A program made the translations under genes and the position numbers. A DNA stretch of 64,000 bases. Origin: Elymus sibiricus (lineage: Eukaryota > Streptophyta > Magnoliopsida > Poales > Poaceae). This document shows positions 10,646-24,339 of the stretch, in pieces. The DNA is taken from assembly GCA_039707655.1 (NCBI GenBank), contig CM077666.1, positions 237,924,166-237,988,165 of the forward strand. Reading direction: 5' to 3'. The notes beneath the pieces were generated by a model. That model was not told where the DNA came from. It worked only from the letters and a program-made list of their open reading frames with translations, and made no database searches. Position 1 is the stretch's first letter. Each line of letters begins with the position of its first letter.

Positions 10646-13600
10646 GGATAGAAGCGCATATCGAAAACGCTTGCAAGGTGGATATCATTACATCGTACCA
10701 TGTACATAATAGATGGGGATACATACAAATACATACAGTCATCACAGGAATACATCAATACATAGCAAACACCATACAGAAAGCAGAATCCGACTACGGA
10801 TGAAACACAAACGAAAAACACGAACGACATCCACCCTGCTAACCTAGGCTGCCGACCAGGAACCTATCCCAAAATCGACGAAGAAGAAGAGCTCCAAAAG
10901 CAAACGCACATCGCTCTCACGCCAAATCATCGCATTACCTGTACCTGCATCTGTTGTTGTAGTAATCTGTGAGCCACGAGGACTCAGCAATCCCATAACC
11001 ATGGGTAACAAGACTATCAAAGCTTAATTGGTATGGAAGGGGTAAAGTGGTGAGGTTGCAGCAAGCACTAAGCATTGTATGGTGGCTAACTTACGAGTAC
11101 AAGAATAAGAAGAGTAATCTACGCATAACGGTCGCAAACTAATAATGTTCAAGAAGTGATCCTGAACACCTACTTATCAGTCAAACATAACCCCACCGTG
11201 TTCTCTTCCCGAACTTCCTCGAAAAGAGACGATCACGGTTACGCACGCGGTTGGTGTATTTTAATTAGATATGTGTCAAGTTCTCTACAACCGGAGGTTA
11301 TAAATATCCAAATTGCCACATAACCGCGGGCACGGCTTCGCGTAAGATTTAACCCTTCAGGGGTGTTCCAACCTGGTCCATCACAAACCAACACAAGCTG
11401 CGGTGGAAATACCTCAACCTCGAGATAGCCTGAAGTATCCTCGGAATCCCGGTGCACTAGACATTTCGACAATGGTAACACAAGTCCAGCAAGACCTCCC
11501 AGCGTGCCGACACCCTGATAGTAGCCGCGCATATCTCGTCTCAGGCCATGGCCGGATGGGAAAGCCTACGAGTAAAACCAGATCCTCGAGTTTCCTCGTG
11601 GTGGCCCCGCAGTCTGCCCGGTTCGGACCAACACCATCGGCACTGGCCCACCTGTATTATGTTGAATTAAAGAATCCTCGGGTAGCGCTAACTCCCTATG
11701 CAAAATTAATTATTTAATTCAGTATTATTATGTTGGCAAATGTTAAAACCAATGTTGGGCCTTGCTGGAAGCGTTTATTCAAAGCGAACTGTCAAGATGG
11801 TCCCATTCCCCTGAGCATGTTAGGAACGCTAATCAAGGATCATAACACCGGTATTACGGAAACTAAGGTGGCATGAGTGGAACAAAACACTAGGCAAAAG
11901 GCCGAGCCTTCCACCCAAAACCAAGTATATAGATGCATTAATTAAATAAGAGATATTGGGATATCCCATGATATCCATGTCCCAACATGGAACAACCTAC
12001 AACTGCACCTGCAACTAGCAACGCTATACGAAAGGGCTGAGCAAAGCGGTAACATAGCCAAACAATGGTTTGCTGGGTAAGGGTGGTTAGAGGCTGTATC
12101 ATGGCATATGGGAGGCTGACATATATGTGGTAGGAAGCGCGACATAGCGATAGCATCGAGACAACTAGCAAGCAAAGATAGTAAAGATATCCAAGGTCAT
12201 GATCATCTTGCCTGAAATCCCGCTCGGAAGAAGATCGAGTCCATGCAGAAGACGAACCAACGTAGTCGAACGAATCCTCACAATCGCAACATTACCGGAA
12301 CTATCTAGAAGAAGCACAACCGGAAAGAAGCAAACAACATGGTAAACACACAAGCATAAACATGGCATGATGCACAACCAAATATGATGCATGACAAGAT
12401 TAAATGTTGTTAAACATGGCAAGAGATGAAGCATAAGCAATCCATACAACTAGGCAAGTTTAAATGAGGCCGGAAACACAAATAACAATTCCGGAAAATC
12501 CCCATATGCAAATTTCGAAATTGGTACTGATCTGAATTAAACACAATGTTAAAGTGCTTAAAAAGCAAGTTAACATGCGCCATGATGATCTACACGTTTT
12601 TCTAATCAAGTCACATATGTAGATCATTTAATTCGGAGCTACGGGCTAGAAGATATGAGCTAAACAAGTTTAATGTGGCAAGGACGCAAAATGCATGCAA
12701 ACATCAACCACAAACACTCAATTCAAGGATGCAACATGACATTATGAAACTACACACAAATCTAAGCAAGTTTCATGTAGGACATGATCAAAACGGAGCA
12801 ACGGTTCAACAATTACAATCAACACAAGTTATGTTAGCAATCTGCCCCAAAACAGCAACATAGCACTTTGTCAACATCAAAACAACAAGCTACAGTAACA
12901 TGATGGGCACAAACTTGATATGCCCTTAAAGTAGAGATGACATACTCCAATTTATCTTAAAGGTTCAGGTTCATAGGCATCAAGGTTAAGTCAATATGAT
13001 CCATGCAAAATGCAATGTTCTGCTAAACAGGGCATATACATGAGCAGAGTTAATATGATGGCAACTTGAGAGCAAGAAAGATACATGCTACAGGAACTTT
13101 ACATGGCAACCAAGGGCATGGCATCAAAGTAGACATCACATTGGCCAAATCACATGAAGGAACCATATGCATATGAGCTCTAGATTAGTGGCAACCAACA
13201 TGCAAAGTTGGCAAGTTTTAATACAGACAACTTTCACTTAAAACAACAACATTGACTAGGCATGTTTACAAGCTCATGGTAGTCACATCATGGCATGGAA
13301 TAAATACTAGCAGCAAGAAGACATGAAAATGCTCCAAAGACATGTTGACAAGATGCTCATATGACATTTGCATTAAATCACACAAAAATGACAAAATGAC
13401 AATTATTAACAGTTTCTGCAGTTAACAGTATGAAGCACTTTTGCAACAGAGATTATGACATGTAGATGAGTCCTAATATGCTTACAACAGAAACCATCAT
13501 GTAGGGCACGAAGAGTAGATCATTTTACATATATAAATCATCAACATCGGGCAAACGTGCACAAAGTTACAAGCACCCAAACATGCATGCATGATGTTAA

Positions 13601-14901
13601 AATTCAGGGAGTGGAAATTACCCTCTCGGGAAAATGAGATGGAGCGGTTTGGGATGAGCTGGTGCAGGGGCTCCGTTTGGCTGGTGGTACGGCACGGATC
13701 TGGGACGGGGCCATCCCGGCGTGAGGCAGAGGAGGTCGGGCGGCCATGGCGGTTCCGGTGACGGGGACGAGGAGGAGAGGCGCCGGCGAGGTCGGGGACG
13801 GGCGAGGAGGACGGGGCGAGGCCGATCTGGGCGGCGGCGGCCTGGGTCCGTCCTAGGTGGTGGCGCGGACAGCGGCGGGGTCCGCTAGGGTGGCGCGGCT
13901 GCGCGATGCGGCGGTGGGGCGACGCGGCTGGAGCGCGGGGCACGGGCGGTGAGCTGCGCGCGGGGAGGCGGAGGCGCGATGCGGCGAGGTGCGGCGGCGC
14001 GAGGGATGCGACGGCGCGCGGCTGCGAGGCGGCGGCGCGGTGAGGTGCGGGTGGCGCTGTCTAGGGCGCGGGGCGCGCGGCGGCTCGTCCCAGTTCGGGC
14101 CCGGGGCGGGCTCCTCTTGGGCCTGGCGGGCCGCGGTGGAGTTGGGGCCGCGGGGCGACGTGGCGGTCTCTGATAGGCTGGAGGTGGCGGCTCAGGTGGC
14201 GGCAGGGCTAGTGGTGGCGCGACAAGTGGCGGAGCTGGGTATCCGGCGCGGAAAATGAGGGGTGGCGGCGGCTGGAGCTTAGGGGAGGGTTAGGGTAGGC
14301 TAGGATTGCCAGATTTGGACGAGGGGGTGTCTATTTATATGTAGGACGGGCTAGATGGAGGTGTTTGAGGCCATTTTCGGACCCTCCGATCGGGGTCGGA
14401 TGGCTCCAGCGAGAGGGGAAGGGCTAGCTGGGCTAGGTGGCCTGTGTGGGAGTGAATGGGGCTGAGAGAAGAGAGAGGATAGCAGCCCGGCATGGTCTTC
14501 GGAACACCGAAAACGTCCGACGTTTCGACTGACTATAGTGCCGCTATAGTTATCCGTTGGGGCATCAAACGACCTCCGAATGGAGCGAAATTTGGCAGGC
14601 GGTCTACCTACAATAAAACAAGACCACACGCCAACTTTCAACCCATTCCGAAAAAAATTTATTCCCACTTATAAAATAATATTTCGGAGGTGCCACGGGC
14701 GCGTGCGAGTGTGTCGGGTCTCGAAACGGACAACGGAAGGAACGGGGAGAATCCGGCAACTACGAACGGATGCAAGTTTTATGAAAACATGCAAATGAGA
14801 TGCACATGATGACATGGCAAAGTGCAACAAGCAAACGAATCACACGGCAACAACGGAAAATAAATGGAAGGAATCTGAAGCATCGGTCTCGGGGCGTCAC
14901 A
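10646..14901 (-). mobile_element. LARD-H 3' LTR (left copy, terminally truncated)
   Basis: Homologous to 18531-22707 along its whole length. It ends at 14901 with GTCACA, the complement of the TGTGAC start. The last 51 bases of the LTR, present at 18480-18530, are absent. A GC-rich core (about 13620-14280) contains the TATA region. No gene is present; the rest is AT-rich non-coding LTR. Confidence 0.88.
14331..14340 (-). promoter_or_regulatory. TATA box, LARD-H left LTR
   Basis: On the - strand ATATAAATAG, followed by ACACCCCCTCG. The same context recurs in the right LTR at 22138-22147. Confidence 0.6.
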
Positions 14902-17900
14902 ACTCTCCCCCACTAACAGAAGATCTCGACCCGAGATCTTAGGAATGAACCGGAAGGTTGAAGAGGAAGATGAAAACAAACTTGCTCTTAGATAAATGAG
15001 TGAAATGAAAGAACCTTGAGAGGTTGGAAAAAAATAATAATAATTGGAAGAAAGAATGCAACGGAGATGAACAAAGTTGGGATCACTCCGGAAGAAAAGA
15101 GGAACAAGGAGTACAACGGAACCAAGCGCTCAAGGGACAAGATAGAATTTGAAACCACTCAGGTTTAAACGAGATAGACAACGGATGAGAAGGAAAGAAT
15201 TTGGCAGCACTCTGGTTAAATAGATAAGCAAGGAAAAGAACATGATCTTGGCGAAACGAGATAATGGGTCAAAGAGAGCAACATCACAATGCCTCCGGAA
15301 CAAAAGAATAGAAGCTAGATCGTCGGAAAGAAAAGAACGGAGAAGAAAATGACAACTTCTCCCACAATTGAATTTGAAAAGCATCCTCGCAAAGAAGGAT
15401 TGAACAGAGTTGTTGGAAAATCAACAACGAAAAGAATAAGCTTGTTGTGGGCTTATGGAAAACATCTCAAAACTTGAGGTGAAATTCTGCCACTACGGAA
15501 AGAATTGATTGCTTGAGATATCGAAGAGATTAAAAGCTCTTTCATCGAGAAGAAAAGGAGAAACTTGGATCATTGATAAGCACCACAAATAGCAACAATC
15601 CTTAGGAAAATGCTTTAGGTGAAATCGATACCAAGATAACTCCAATGTATAGATTGATGGGTTGAAAAGGATCTCCTGAACGAAGGGAAAAATGATGGGT
15701 TTAAATATCTCATTCCTGACCACTTGTGAATCATGAAACACGAGGACAAATTGTCAAGAAGGACATAATACCACCTCAAAAGATAAGGTAGAAAGGATTA
15801 GCACTTCGGAATGCAATATGAAGAATGCTTGAGCTCATCGAAGAACACTTCGAGAATGAATTAAATCCTTGGCGATCCACCATGAAGAACTCCGGTAAAC
15901 AAAAGGATGATAGAAACGAAGGTTGAAAAGAACAAGATGAAGCCTTGCAATGATTTAGATGGAGCTTCGCGATGAGATAACCGATAGAACTTGGAACTCC
16001 GGAAAAGAAAGATGAACAACTAGAACCGAGAATTTATACATCAAGAACAAACTCCGGAAGAAGGAATTAAATCACCTCCATGAACAAGAATAAGAATTAT
16101 GATAAGGCTATCCTTCATCAAAATAACTTGATGAAAAGCAATGGATTTGCACACTACTTATTCTTCTTTAAAATATTAAAGAGAGATATAGCGCCAACTT
16201 GACGAAGTCTTCGAGGAAACACCAGTAGGATTTTGGAAAGAACAAATGAATTGATACGATAACAAAGGAAGAGGAATCTTGAATGAACCACCATAAGAAA
16301 TGAAAAGAACGAATAAAAGAGAATGAATCGCTGGGAAGAATTAGAAAACGAACGAGGATACTTGAGGGAAATTAATTACAAGAGAATGAAGCGATCACGA
16401 GCTTATTGGAGAATACTTGAACGAAGCTCCGGAAGAATTGGGGAATGAGAGTTGAACGTTGAGAACGAAGAAATCTCTTAAAATGAAGACCTTCGGAGAA
16501 TCAAAATGGGAAGAACTCATGAAATGCTCCGGATGGGTATGAAAAGAATTTCTCACAATTGAAAACAATTGTGAGGATGGCATGAAGCTAGAACTACGAA
16601 TCTTCAAGAGAACGGATGAGAGAAATTCTTCTTCGGTCTTCCAATGCTGAGAATGACGACGAGAACCACCAAGAAGAATTTATGGGATACTCCGGAATAA
16701 TGACGAATAGAAAGGTTGAGAAAAAATTGAAAAGAATTAGGAAGCGATCTTGGAGACGACATTTGACCGATGAAAATTCATTCTTACGTCAACCTTTGAT
16801 AGAATTTGAGAATAACTCCAGGAAAAATTAGAAGAGTCAGGTAAGATCCTGGGAAAGACATGTGGGTTAGGGCCCACTCAAAAGAAACACCGTTGGAAAT
16901 GATTGCTTGAAAGAGAGAAAATGCACCAGAAAGATTTAAATGGCTTGACTGAAATAAAAACCTCGAAATAGAACGAACAGGTCTTGAATGGAAAAACGAA
17001 TCTTCTGAGATAATTTCTTCGCAACGGAAAAGAATAGAAAGCGGAGACAAGAGAGGTTTGGGTAAGAATTCCCAACATGGGAAAGCATTAGAATCAAAGA
17101 AAGGGGTATGATTACATCGAAGACTTGAATTTAGACCACCGGAGAAGAGAACGAGAACGAAGAATGATGAACTTGTAGCTCCTGAGCATCTTCATAAGAA
17201 ATCACCAGTTAAGAACATTGAAGGAAAAGAATGCAGAGACTTCTCATGAATACAATGGATAATTGATTTGAGAATTTTGAATCCGTAAAGAAAATGGGTG
17301 GGAGGGTGGGAAAAAGAAAGACAACTTCGGATGGATGAAATGAACTCCGTTGAGAAAACTAAGAATTGATCTTGCAAATGTTGAAAGGATTGGATTAACT
17401 TGAAGAGAAGCACACCGGTTGAGAATAATTTACATGACAATCTCGATGATCAAAAGGATTAGCACTCCCATAGAAATATGAGAACCCCATTTAGGAAGGA
17501 TATGGAATCAACACTTGACTTCGAAGCAACTCGAATACCACAACTCAAAACAAAACAAAACAAAACAAAGGATGTGACTTGCAGAATAAGCCGGAACAAA
17601 CATATGATAGAGATTTCGTCTGAAATTTTCGTGGTGGGGCCCACACGGGCTCGATCGTACAGCGACCATCACGTACAAGGCAGTGTACATGACTTACGAA
17701 GCGTCCTGGAGCCGTAGCAAAGCTACAAGGGCTCTTTAAGACACAACGAGACCCACTGTAAAAACGACCGTGAGCAGGCGGACCACTAGATGTCGAACCC
17801 CAATCTCATATCATGCATCTGTCGGGAAGATATACTAGGTAACTACTTGAATTCCCACCTAAGAACTCCCGAAACTTCTTGGTTATGCGATCAGGTTGCG

Positions 17901-18479
17901 CGTCCAGGAACCTACTCAGCAATCAACAACCTAATCAGCTGCAACTGCATCCGCAACCCTTAACACACAACCGAGAAACTTCGCAAATTCGTCTACCTCA
18001 GACCTTCGAAAACACAGCGATACTAGTCACGGTGGATCATCCGAGCTATCTCCACCAGTACTAGGGAAAAGTCACGGCACTATTTGCCACCACAAAAAGT
18101 ATAGAAGCGTTTCGATGTCGGCATCCTCTGTTATTCAGGAACTGAAACGATAACGAATGTGACAAGAACCCCTTGGAGCTCAACTCCCCAGGTCCAATCC
18201 ATACGGTCAGGAGGCACCAAGACAGAATTGCCGTCACAATGATATCATAACGATTCCAAAATACCTGCGTGATCCTAAAAAAAATTTGAGTGAGAAGAGT
18301 AGTAGAATCGAAACACCTACGTCACAATTCCTCACCAGAGCGACGAAGGGGATAAGGAATAAAAGGAATTCCTACTCTCCGATATATAACTAGACTCAAA
18401 ATAGTTTTTCTTCTATACTCGCCAACGGTTCGATCAATCAAGGGGGCTCCTATGGTCGGTCGAGGCTCTGATACTAACT
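14902..18479 (-). mobile_element. LARD-H internal domain (non-coding)
   Basis: 3578 bp between the LTRs. The polypurine tract, complement of CTCCCCCAC, lies at about 14905-14913. No ORF resembles gag or pol. The + strand is strongly purine-rich, and a CTCCGGAA-type motif recurs at irregular spacing (for example near 15086, 15296, 15896, 15995, 16053, 16428, 16527 and 16691). The segment nearest the PBS (about 17490-18479) is well conserved in LARD-D. Confidence 0.85.
18466..18477 (-). other. LARD-H primer-binding site (initiator Met tRNA type)
   Basis: On the - strand TAGTATCAGAGC, separated from the LTR end by two bases. It matches the common plant PBS TGGTATCAGAGC at 11 of 12 positions. 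Confidence 0.8.
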
Positions 18480-21400
18480 TGTCACGCCCAATATGCGGTC
18501 CTATCCTCAAGGGACTCAAAATTCCACTAAGGATAGAAGCGCATATCGAAGACGCTTGCAAGGTGGATATCATTACATCGTACCATGTACATAATAGATG
18601 GGGATACATACAAATACATACAGTCATCACAGGAATACATCAATACATAGCAAACACCATACAGAAGAGCAGAATCCGACTACAGATGAAACACAAACGA
18701 AAAACACGAACGACATCCACCCTGCTAACCCAGGCTGCCGACCAGGAACCTATCCCAAGATCGACGAAGAAGAAGAGCTCCAAAAGCAAACGCGCATCGC
18801 TCTCACGCCAAATCATCGCATTACCTGTACCTGCACCTGTTGTTGTAGTAATCTGTGAGCCACGAGGACTCAGCAATCCCATAACCATGGGTAACAAGAC
18901 TATCAAAGCTTAATGGGTATGGAAGGGGTAGAGTGGTGAGGTTGCAGCAAGCACTAAGCATTGTATGGTGGCTAACTTACGAGTACAAGAATAAGAAGAG
19001 TAATCTACGCATAACGGTCGCAAACTAATAATGATCGAGAAGTGACCCTGAACACCTACTTACGAGTCAAACATAACCCCACCGTGTTCTCTTCCCGAAC
19101 TACCTCGAAAAGAGACGATCACGGTTACGCACGCGGTTGATGTATTTTAATTAGAATTAGTGTCAAGTTCTCTACAACCGGAGGTTATAAATATCCAAGT
19201 CGCCACATAACCGCGGGCACGGCTTCGCGTAAGATTTAACCCTGCAGGGGTGTTCCAACCTAGTCCATCACAAACCAACACAAGCTGCGGTGGAAATACC
19301 TCAACCTCGAGATAGCCCGAAGTATCCTCGGAATCCCGATGCACAAGACATTTCGACAATGGTAACATAAGTCCAGCAAGACCTCCCGGCGTGCCGACAC
19401 CCTAATAGTAGCTGCGCGTATCTTGTCTCAGGCCACGGCCGGATGGGAAACCCTACGAGTAAAACCAGATCCTCGAGTTTCCTCGTGGTGGCCCCGCAGT
19501 CTGCCCGGTTCGGACCAACACCATCGGCACTGGCCCACCTGTATTATTTTGAATTAAAGAATCCTCAGGTAGCGCTAACTCCCTATGCAAAATTAATTAT
19601 TTAATTCAGTATTATTATTTTGGCAAATGTTAAAACCAATGTTGGGCCTTGCTGGAAGCGGTTATTCAAAGCGAACTGTCAAGAGGGTCCCATTCCCCTG
19701 AGCATGTTAGGAACGCTAATCAAGGATCATAACACCGGTATTACGGAAACTAAGGTGGCATGAGTGGAACAAAACACTAGGCAAAAGACCGAGCCTTCCA
19801 CCCAAAACCAAGTATATAGATGCATTAATTAAATAAGAGATATTGTGATATCCCTTGATATCCATGTCCCAACATGGAACAACCTGCAAGTAGCAACGCT
19901 ATACAAAATGGCTGAGCAAAGCGGTAACATAGCCAAACAATGGTTTGCTGGGTAAGGGTGGTTAGAGGCTGTATCATGGCATATGGGAGGCTGACATATA
20001 TGTGGTAGGAAGCGCAAATAGCGATAGCATCGAGACAACTAGCAAGCAAAGATAGTAAAGATATCCAAGGTCATGATCATCTTGCCTGAAATCCCGCTCG
20101 GAAGAAGATCGAGTCCATGAAGAAGACGAACCAACGTAGTCGAACGAATCCTCACAATCGCAACATTACAGGAACTATCGAGAAGAAGCACAACCGAAAA
20201 GAAGCAAACAACATGGTAAACACACAAGCATAAACATGGCATGATGCACAACCAAATATGATGCATGACAAGATTAAATGTTGTTAAACATGGCAAGAGA
20301 TGAAGCATAAGCAATCCATACAACTAGGCAAGTTTAAATGAGGCCGGAAACACAAATAACAATTCCGGAAAATCCCCATATGCAAATTTTGAAATTGGGA
20401 CTGATCTGAATGAAACACAATGTTAAAGTGGTTAAACAGCAAGTTAACATGCACCATGATGATCTACACATTTTTCTAATCAAGTTACATATGTAGATCA
20501 TTTAATTCGGAGCTACGGGCTAGAAGATATGAGCTAAACAAGTTTAACATGGCAAGGATGCAAAATGCATGCAAACATCAACCACAAACACTCAATTCAA
20601 GGATGCAACATGACATTATGAAACTACACACAATTCTAAGCAAGTTTCATGTAGGACATGATCAAAACGGAGCAACGGTTCAACAATTACAATCAACACA
20701 AGTTATGTTAGCAATCTGCCCCAAAACAGCAACATAGCACTTTGTCAACATCAAAACAGCAAGCTACAGTAACATGATGGGCACAAACATGATATGCCCT
20801 TAAAGTAGACATGACATAGTCCAATTTATCTTAAAGGTTCAGGTTCATAGGCATCAAGGTTAAGTCAATATGATCCATGCAAAATGCAATTTTCTGCTAA
20901 ACAGGGCATATACATGAGCAGAGTTAATATGATGGCAACTTGAGAGCAAGAAATAGACATGCTACAGGAACTTTACATGGCAACCAAGGGCACAGCATCA
21001 AAGTAGACATCACATAGGCCAAATCACATGTAGGAACCATATGCATATGAGCTCTAGATTAGTGGCAACCAACAAGCAAAGTTGGCAAGTTTTAATACAG
21101 ACAGCTTTCACTTAAAACAGCAACATTGACTAGGCTTGTTTACAAGCTCATGGCAGTCACATCATGGCATATCATGGCATGGAATAAATACTAGCAGCAA
21201 GAAGACATGAAAATGCTCCAAAGACATGTTGACAAGATGCTCATATGACATATGCATTAAATCACACAAAAATGACAAAATGACAATTATTAACAGTTTC
21301 TGCAGTTAACAGTATGTAGCACTTTTGCAATAGAGATTATGACATGTAGATGAGTCCTAATATGCATACAACTGCAACCATCATGTAGAGCAGGAAGAGT

Positions 21401-22707
21401 AGATCATTTTACATATATAAATCATCATCATAGGGCAAACGTGCACAAAGTTACAAGCACCCAAACATGCATGCATGATGTTAAAATTTAGGTAGTGGAA
21501 ATTACCCTCTCAGGAAAATGGGATGGATTGGTTGGCTGGCGGTACGGCACGGATCCGGGACGGGGCCATCCCGGCGCGAGGCAGAGGAGGTCGGGCGGCC
21601 ATGGCGGTTCCGGCGACGGGAACGAGGAGGAGAGGCGCCGGCGAGGTCGGGGACAGGCGAGGAGGCCGGGGCGAGGCGGATCTGGGTGGCGGCGGCCTGG
21701 ATCCGGCCTAGGTGGCGCGGCGGCGAGCAGCGGCGAGGCGCGGCTACGCGATGCGGCGGCGGGGCGACGCGGCTGGAGCGCGGGGCATGGGCGGCGAGCT
21801 GCGTGCGGGGAGGCGGAGGCGCGATGCGGCGAGGTGCGGGTGGCGCGGGGCGGTCGGGCGGCGCTGGCTTGGGCGCGGGGCGCGCGGCGGCTCAGCTCAG
21901 TTCGGGCCCGGGGCGGGATCCCCGTGGGCCTGGCGGGCCGCGGTGGAGTTGGGGCTGCGGGGCGACGTGGCGGTCTCTGATAGGCTGGAGGTGGTGGCTC
22001 AGGTGGCGGCGGGGCTAGTGGTGGTGTGACAAGTGGCAGAGCTGGGTATCCGGCGCGGAAAACGAGGGGTGGCGACGGCTGGAGCTTAGGGGAGGGTTAG
22101 GGTAGGCTAGGGTTGCCAGATTTGGACGAGGGGGTGTCTATTTATAGGTAGGAGGGGCTAGATGGAGGGGTTTGAGGCCGTTTTTGGACCCTCCGATAGG
22201 GATCGGACGGCTCCAGCGAGAGGGGAAGGGCTAGCTGGGCTAGGTGGCCTGTGTGGGAGTGAATTGGGCTGAGAGAAGAGAGAGGATAGCAGCCCGGCAC
22301 GGTCTTCGGAACACCGAAACGTCCGACGTTTCGACCGGCTATAGTGCCGCTATAGGTATCCGTTGGGGCATCAAACGACCTCCGAATGGAGCAAAATTTG
22401 GCAGGCGGTCTACCTACAATAAAACAAGACCACACACCAACTTTCAACACATTCCGATAACATTTTATTCCCACTTATAAAATAATATTTTTGAGGTGTC
22501 GTGGGCGCGTGCGAGTGTGTCGGGTCTCGAAACGGACAACGGAAGGAACGGGGAGAATCCGGCAACTACGAACGGATGCAAGTTTTATGAAAACATGCGG
22601 ATGAAATGCACATGATGACATGGCAAAGTGCAACAAGCAAACGAATCACATGGCAACAACGGAAAATAAATGGAAGGAATCTGAAGCATCGGTCTCGGGG
22701 CGTCACA
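18480..22707 (-). mobile_element. LARD-H 5' LTR (right copy)
   Basis: 4228 bp. On the - strand it starts TGTGACGCCCCGAGACCG (from 22707) and ends GGGCGTGACA (18480). The last third matches LARD-G, D and the LTR at 60495. No gene; the GC-rich core at about 21510-22030 is part of the LTR and not a reading frame I would call. Confidence 0.9.
22138..22147 (-). promoter_or_regulatory. TATA box, LARD-H right (5') LTR
   Basis: CTATAAATAG on the - strand followed by ACACCCCC. As the 5' LTR copy this would be the promoter for the genomic RNA of LARD-H. Confidence 0.65.
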
Positions 22708-23161
22708 TGTGGCCCGACAAGTTCAAGCCCGAGCTCCCACAGCGCTACGACGGCACCGCCAACCCCACGGAGTTCCTCCTACTCTACACCATCAGCATCC
22801 AGGCCGCGAGGGGGGACGACCGGGTCATGGCGAACTGGGTCCCCATGGCCCTCAAGGACGCTATGCGCTCGTGGCTCATGAACCTCCCCGAGGCGTCCAT
22901 CTCTTCGTGGGAAGACCTGTGCAAGCAGTTCGTCGCCAACTTCAAGGGCACGAGCGACCGCGCCCTCACGCTCAACGACCTACGGAACATGCGCCAGTGC
23001 CCTGGCGAGCCCCTTCGTAAGTTCATCCAGTGCTTTAGCCAGGTGCGCCACAAGATCCCGAAGGCCTTTGATGCCGTGATCGTCTCCGCCTTCACCAATG
23101 GTGTCACGGACGTGAAGATGCGCGAGAAGCTCTCGGTCAGGGATGAGCTCGACTCCGTAGC
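22708..23161 (+). pseudogene. gag: gag of element A, middle part (retrotransposon gag domain)
   Basis: Resumes the capsid-like gag domain after LARD-H. This piece reads open for about 150 codons. It contains the typical order F-K-P-E-L-P-Q-R-Y-D-G, N-P-T-E-F-L, A-N-W-x-P-M-A-L-K-D-A-x-x-S-W-L, W-E-D-L-C-K-Q-F and Y/F-I-Q-C-F-S-Q-V-R of plant Ty3/gypsy gag. The product would form the virus-like particle in the cytoplasm. The sequence is interrupted at 23161 by the insertion of element B within the GTAGC target and continues at 31842 with ELFILAD. Codon use is strongly GC-ending, like pol of elements B and C. Confidence 0.85.
23157..23161. repeat. Target-site duplication of element B, left copy (GTAGC)
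   Basis: GTAGC precedes the LTR at 23162; GCAGC follows the other LTR at 31842-31846. One mismatch. Joining the flanks restores the order of gag codons seen in element C. Confidence 0.75.
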
Positions 23162-24041
23162 TGTCGGAGTCTAGGATCTGCATCCAAGAAACATCTCCAA
23201 GAACTTAGGATTCGAACTCTGGGGGACTTTGCTTGGCAACCTACGACACGAGGATGACTACGGCAAGGACACGACGGGCTCCCTGCTCTCACCGGACACG
23301 AAGGGGACGCGCGAGCTACCTAGGTTCGGGCCACCGTGCGGTGTAATACCCTACTCCTGCTTGTGTTGGATTGCTCTGTGGAGAGCTCATGCTCGAAGTA
23401 CAAGAGGTGTGGGGGAGAATGATGGATCGATCCCCTTACATGCAAGCAGCCCTGCCCCTTTTGTAGTGCATTGGTCCTCTTCCCCAAAAATATGAGCGGG
23501 AAAGGGTGGCCACAGGGCGGCAATTCAAAGGGGGCAGGGGCGCAGGCTTATCCTGACTAAAGGCGGTCTCCGCCTATTAAAGTAGCTCCTTGTGACATGC
23601 TGGTGGGCTTGGCGATGACCTCCGTCCTGGCGCGCTGATACGTCCTGATCTTCTATCACCGAAGAGGAAAACCTTTGGGACTTGCTTTGGGGGAGGCAGA
23701 TGCCACTGCTCGCTTATCACTAAAATGGAAACCCGTCTGAGCTGTACCCTGCTGTGCTTGCCCTGGCATCGGGTCGTCACCCACGTGAGAGGCCCGCCGG
23801 TGCCACATGTCTCGCCCCATGAAGCGGCCTCGCGAGGGGTTGCCTCACGAGGCGATCTGGGGCCTGCCGTCCTCACCAGGGCTGCGCCTGGCGGGGAGGG
23901 GGCCTCGGAAGGCTAGCTCTCCGCGAGGCGAGTCCCTCCTGGTGAACGGCGCTACGGCCACCCTGCCGGTGCCAGCCCAAGCGTCGCTTCCTCGGCCAGA
24001 GGCAGACGGGCCATGGTACCCTGGTTCCCACTAGGCCGACA
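23162..24041 (-). mobile_element. Element B 3' LTR
   Basis: 880 bp; starts TGTCGGAGTC and ends TAGGCCGACA in + coordinates, which is the element's LTR read backwards. The TATA position carries CTACAAAAGGGG, as in A. Confidence 0.92.
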
Positions 24042-24194
24042 GTAGCCCCCGGGCCCGCGGCACGCACGTTCCACCCGTTGGGGGCGAAGCGCTGCGGGGC
24101 CCATCGAGCCGCCTGGCCCAGGCGCGACGCGTGGCGGCCTTTGCGGGCGCGGCGCCTCCACTACCTGTGATGCCTTGATAACCGCCGCCTCAGC

Positions 24195-24203
24195 GATAAA
24201 ACC
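24195..24203 (+). promoter_or_regulatory. Putative promoter of the antisense B3 gene
   Basis: GATAAAACC lies 137 bp upstream of the B3 start codon. The surrounding block (ATAACCGCC, then CGATAAA, then CGGGGC and CATTGCTCC) recurs upstream of the antisense gene of A (38024-38032, - strand) and more weakly in C, so a shared promoter is likely. Confidence 0.45.
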
Positions 24204-24339
24204 TGCCTGCACGGGGCGTGGGCATTCCATTGCTCCTTCACTCCGTCCCCAGCCTGCCTTGCGACCAACTCCTCGGCTCCCCATTCCTCTCCAACTTCCA
24301 ATCTCTCCGCCAATCTCTCCGCCCGTCACCGCCGCGGCC

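Larger units (their letters stand above)
10646..22707 (-). mobile_element. LARD-H, near-complete large retrotransposon derivative
   Basis: A 12-kb element with LTRs of about 4.2 kb (10646-14901 and 18480-22707) around a 3578-bp interior without coding capacity, read on the - strand. It has a tRNA-iMet-type PBS and a GTGGGGGAG polypurine tract. Giant LTRs, a short non-coding interior and this PBS are the LARD structure described from barley and relatives (Sukkula). It must be moved by proteins of another element. It interrupts gag of element A. The outer 51 bases of the left LTR are missing, so no TSD can be read. The LTRs differ at about 4 positions in the first 215 aligned bases by eye, so it is younger than A. 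Confidence 0.88.

Noticed and set aside
13620..14280. GC-rich island that could be mistaken for a CpG-island promoter of a host gene
   Set aside because: It is the core of the LARD-H LTR and recurs at 21510-22030.
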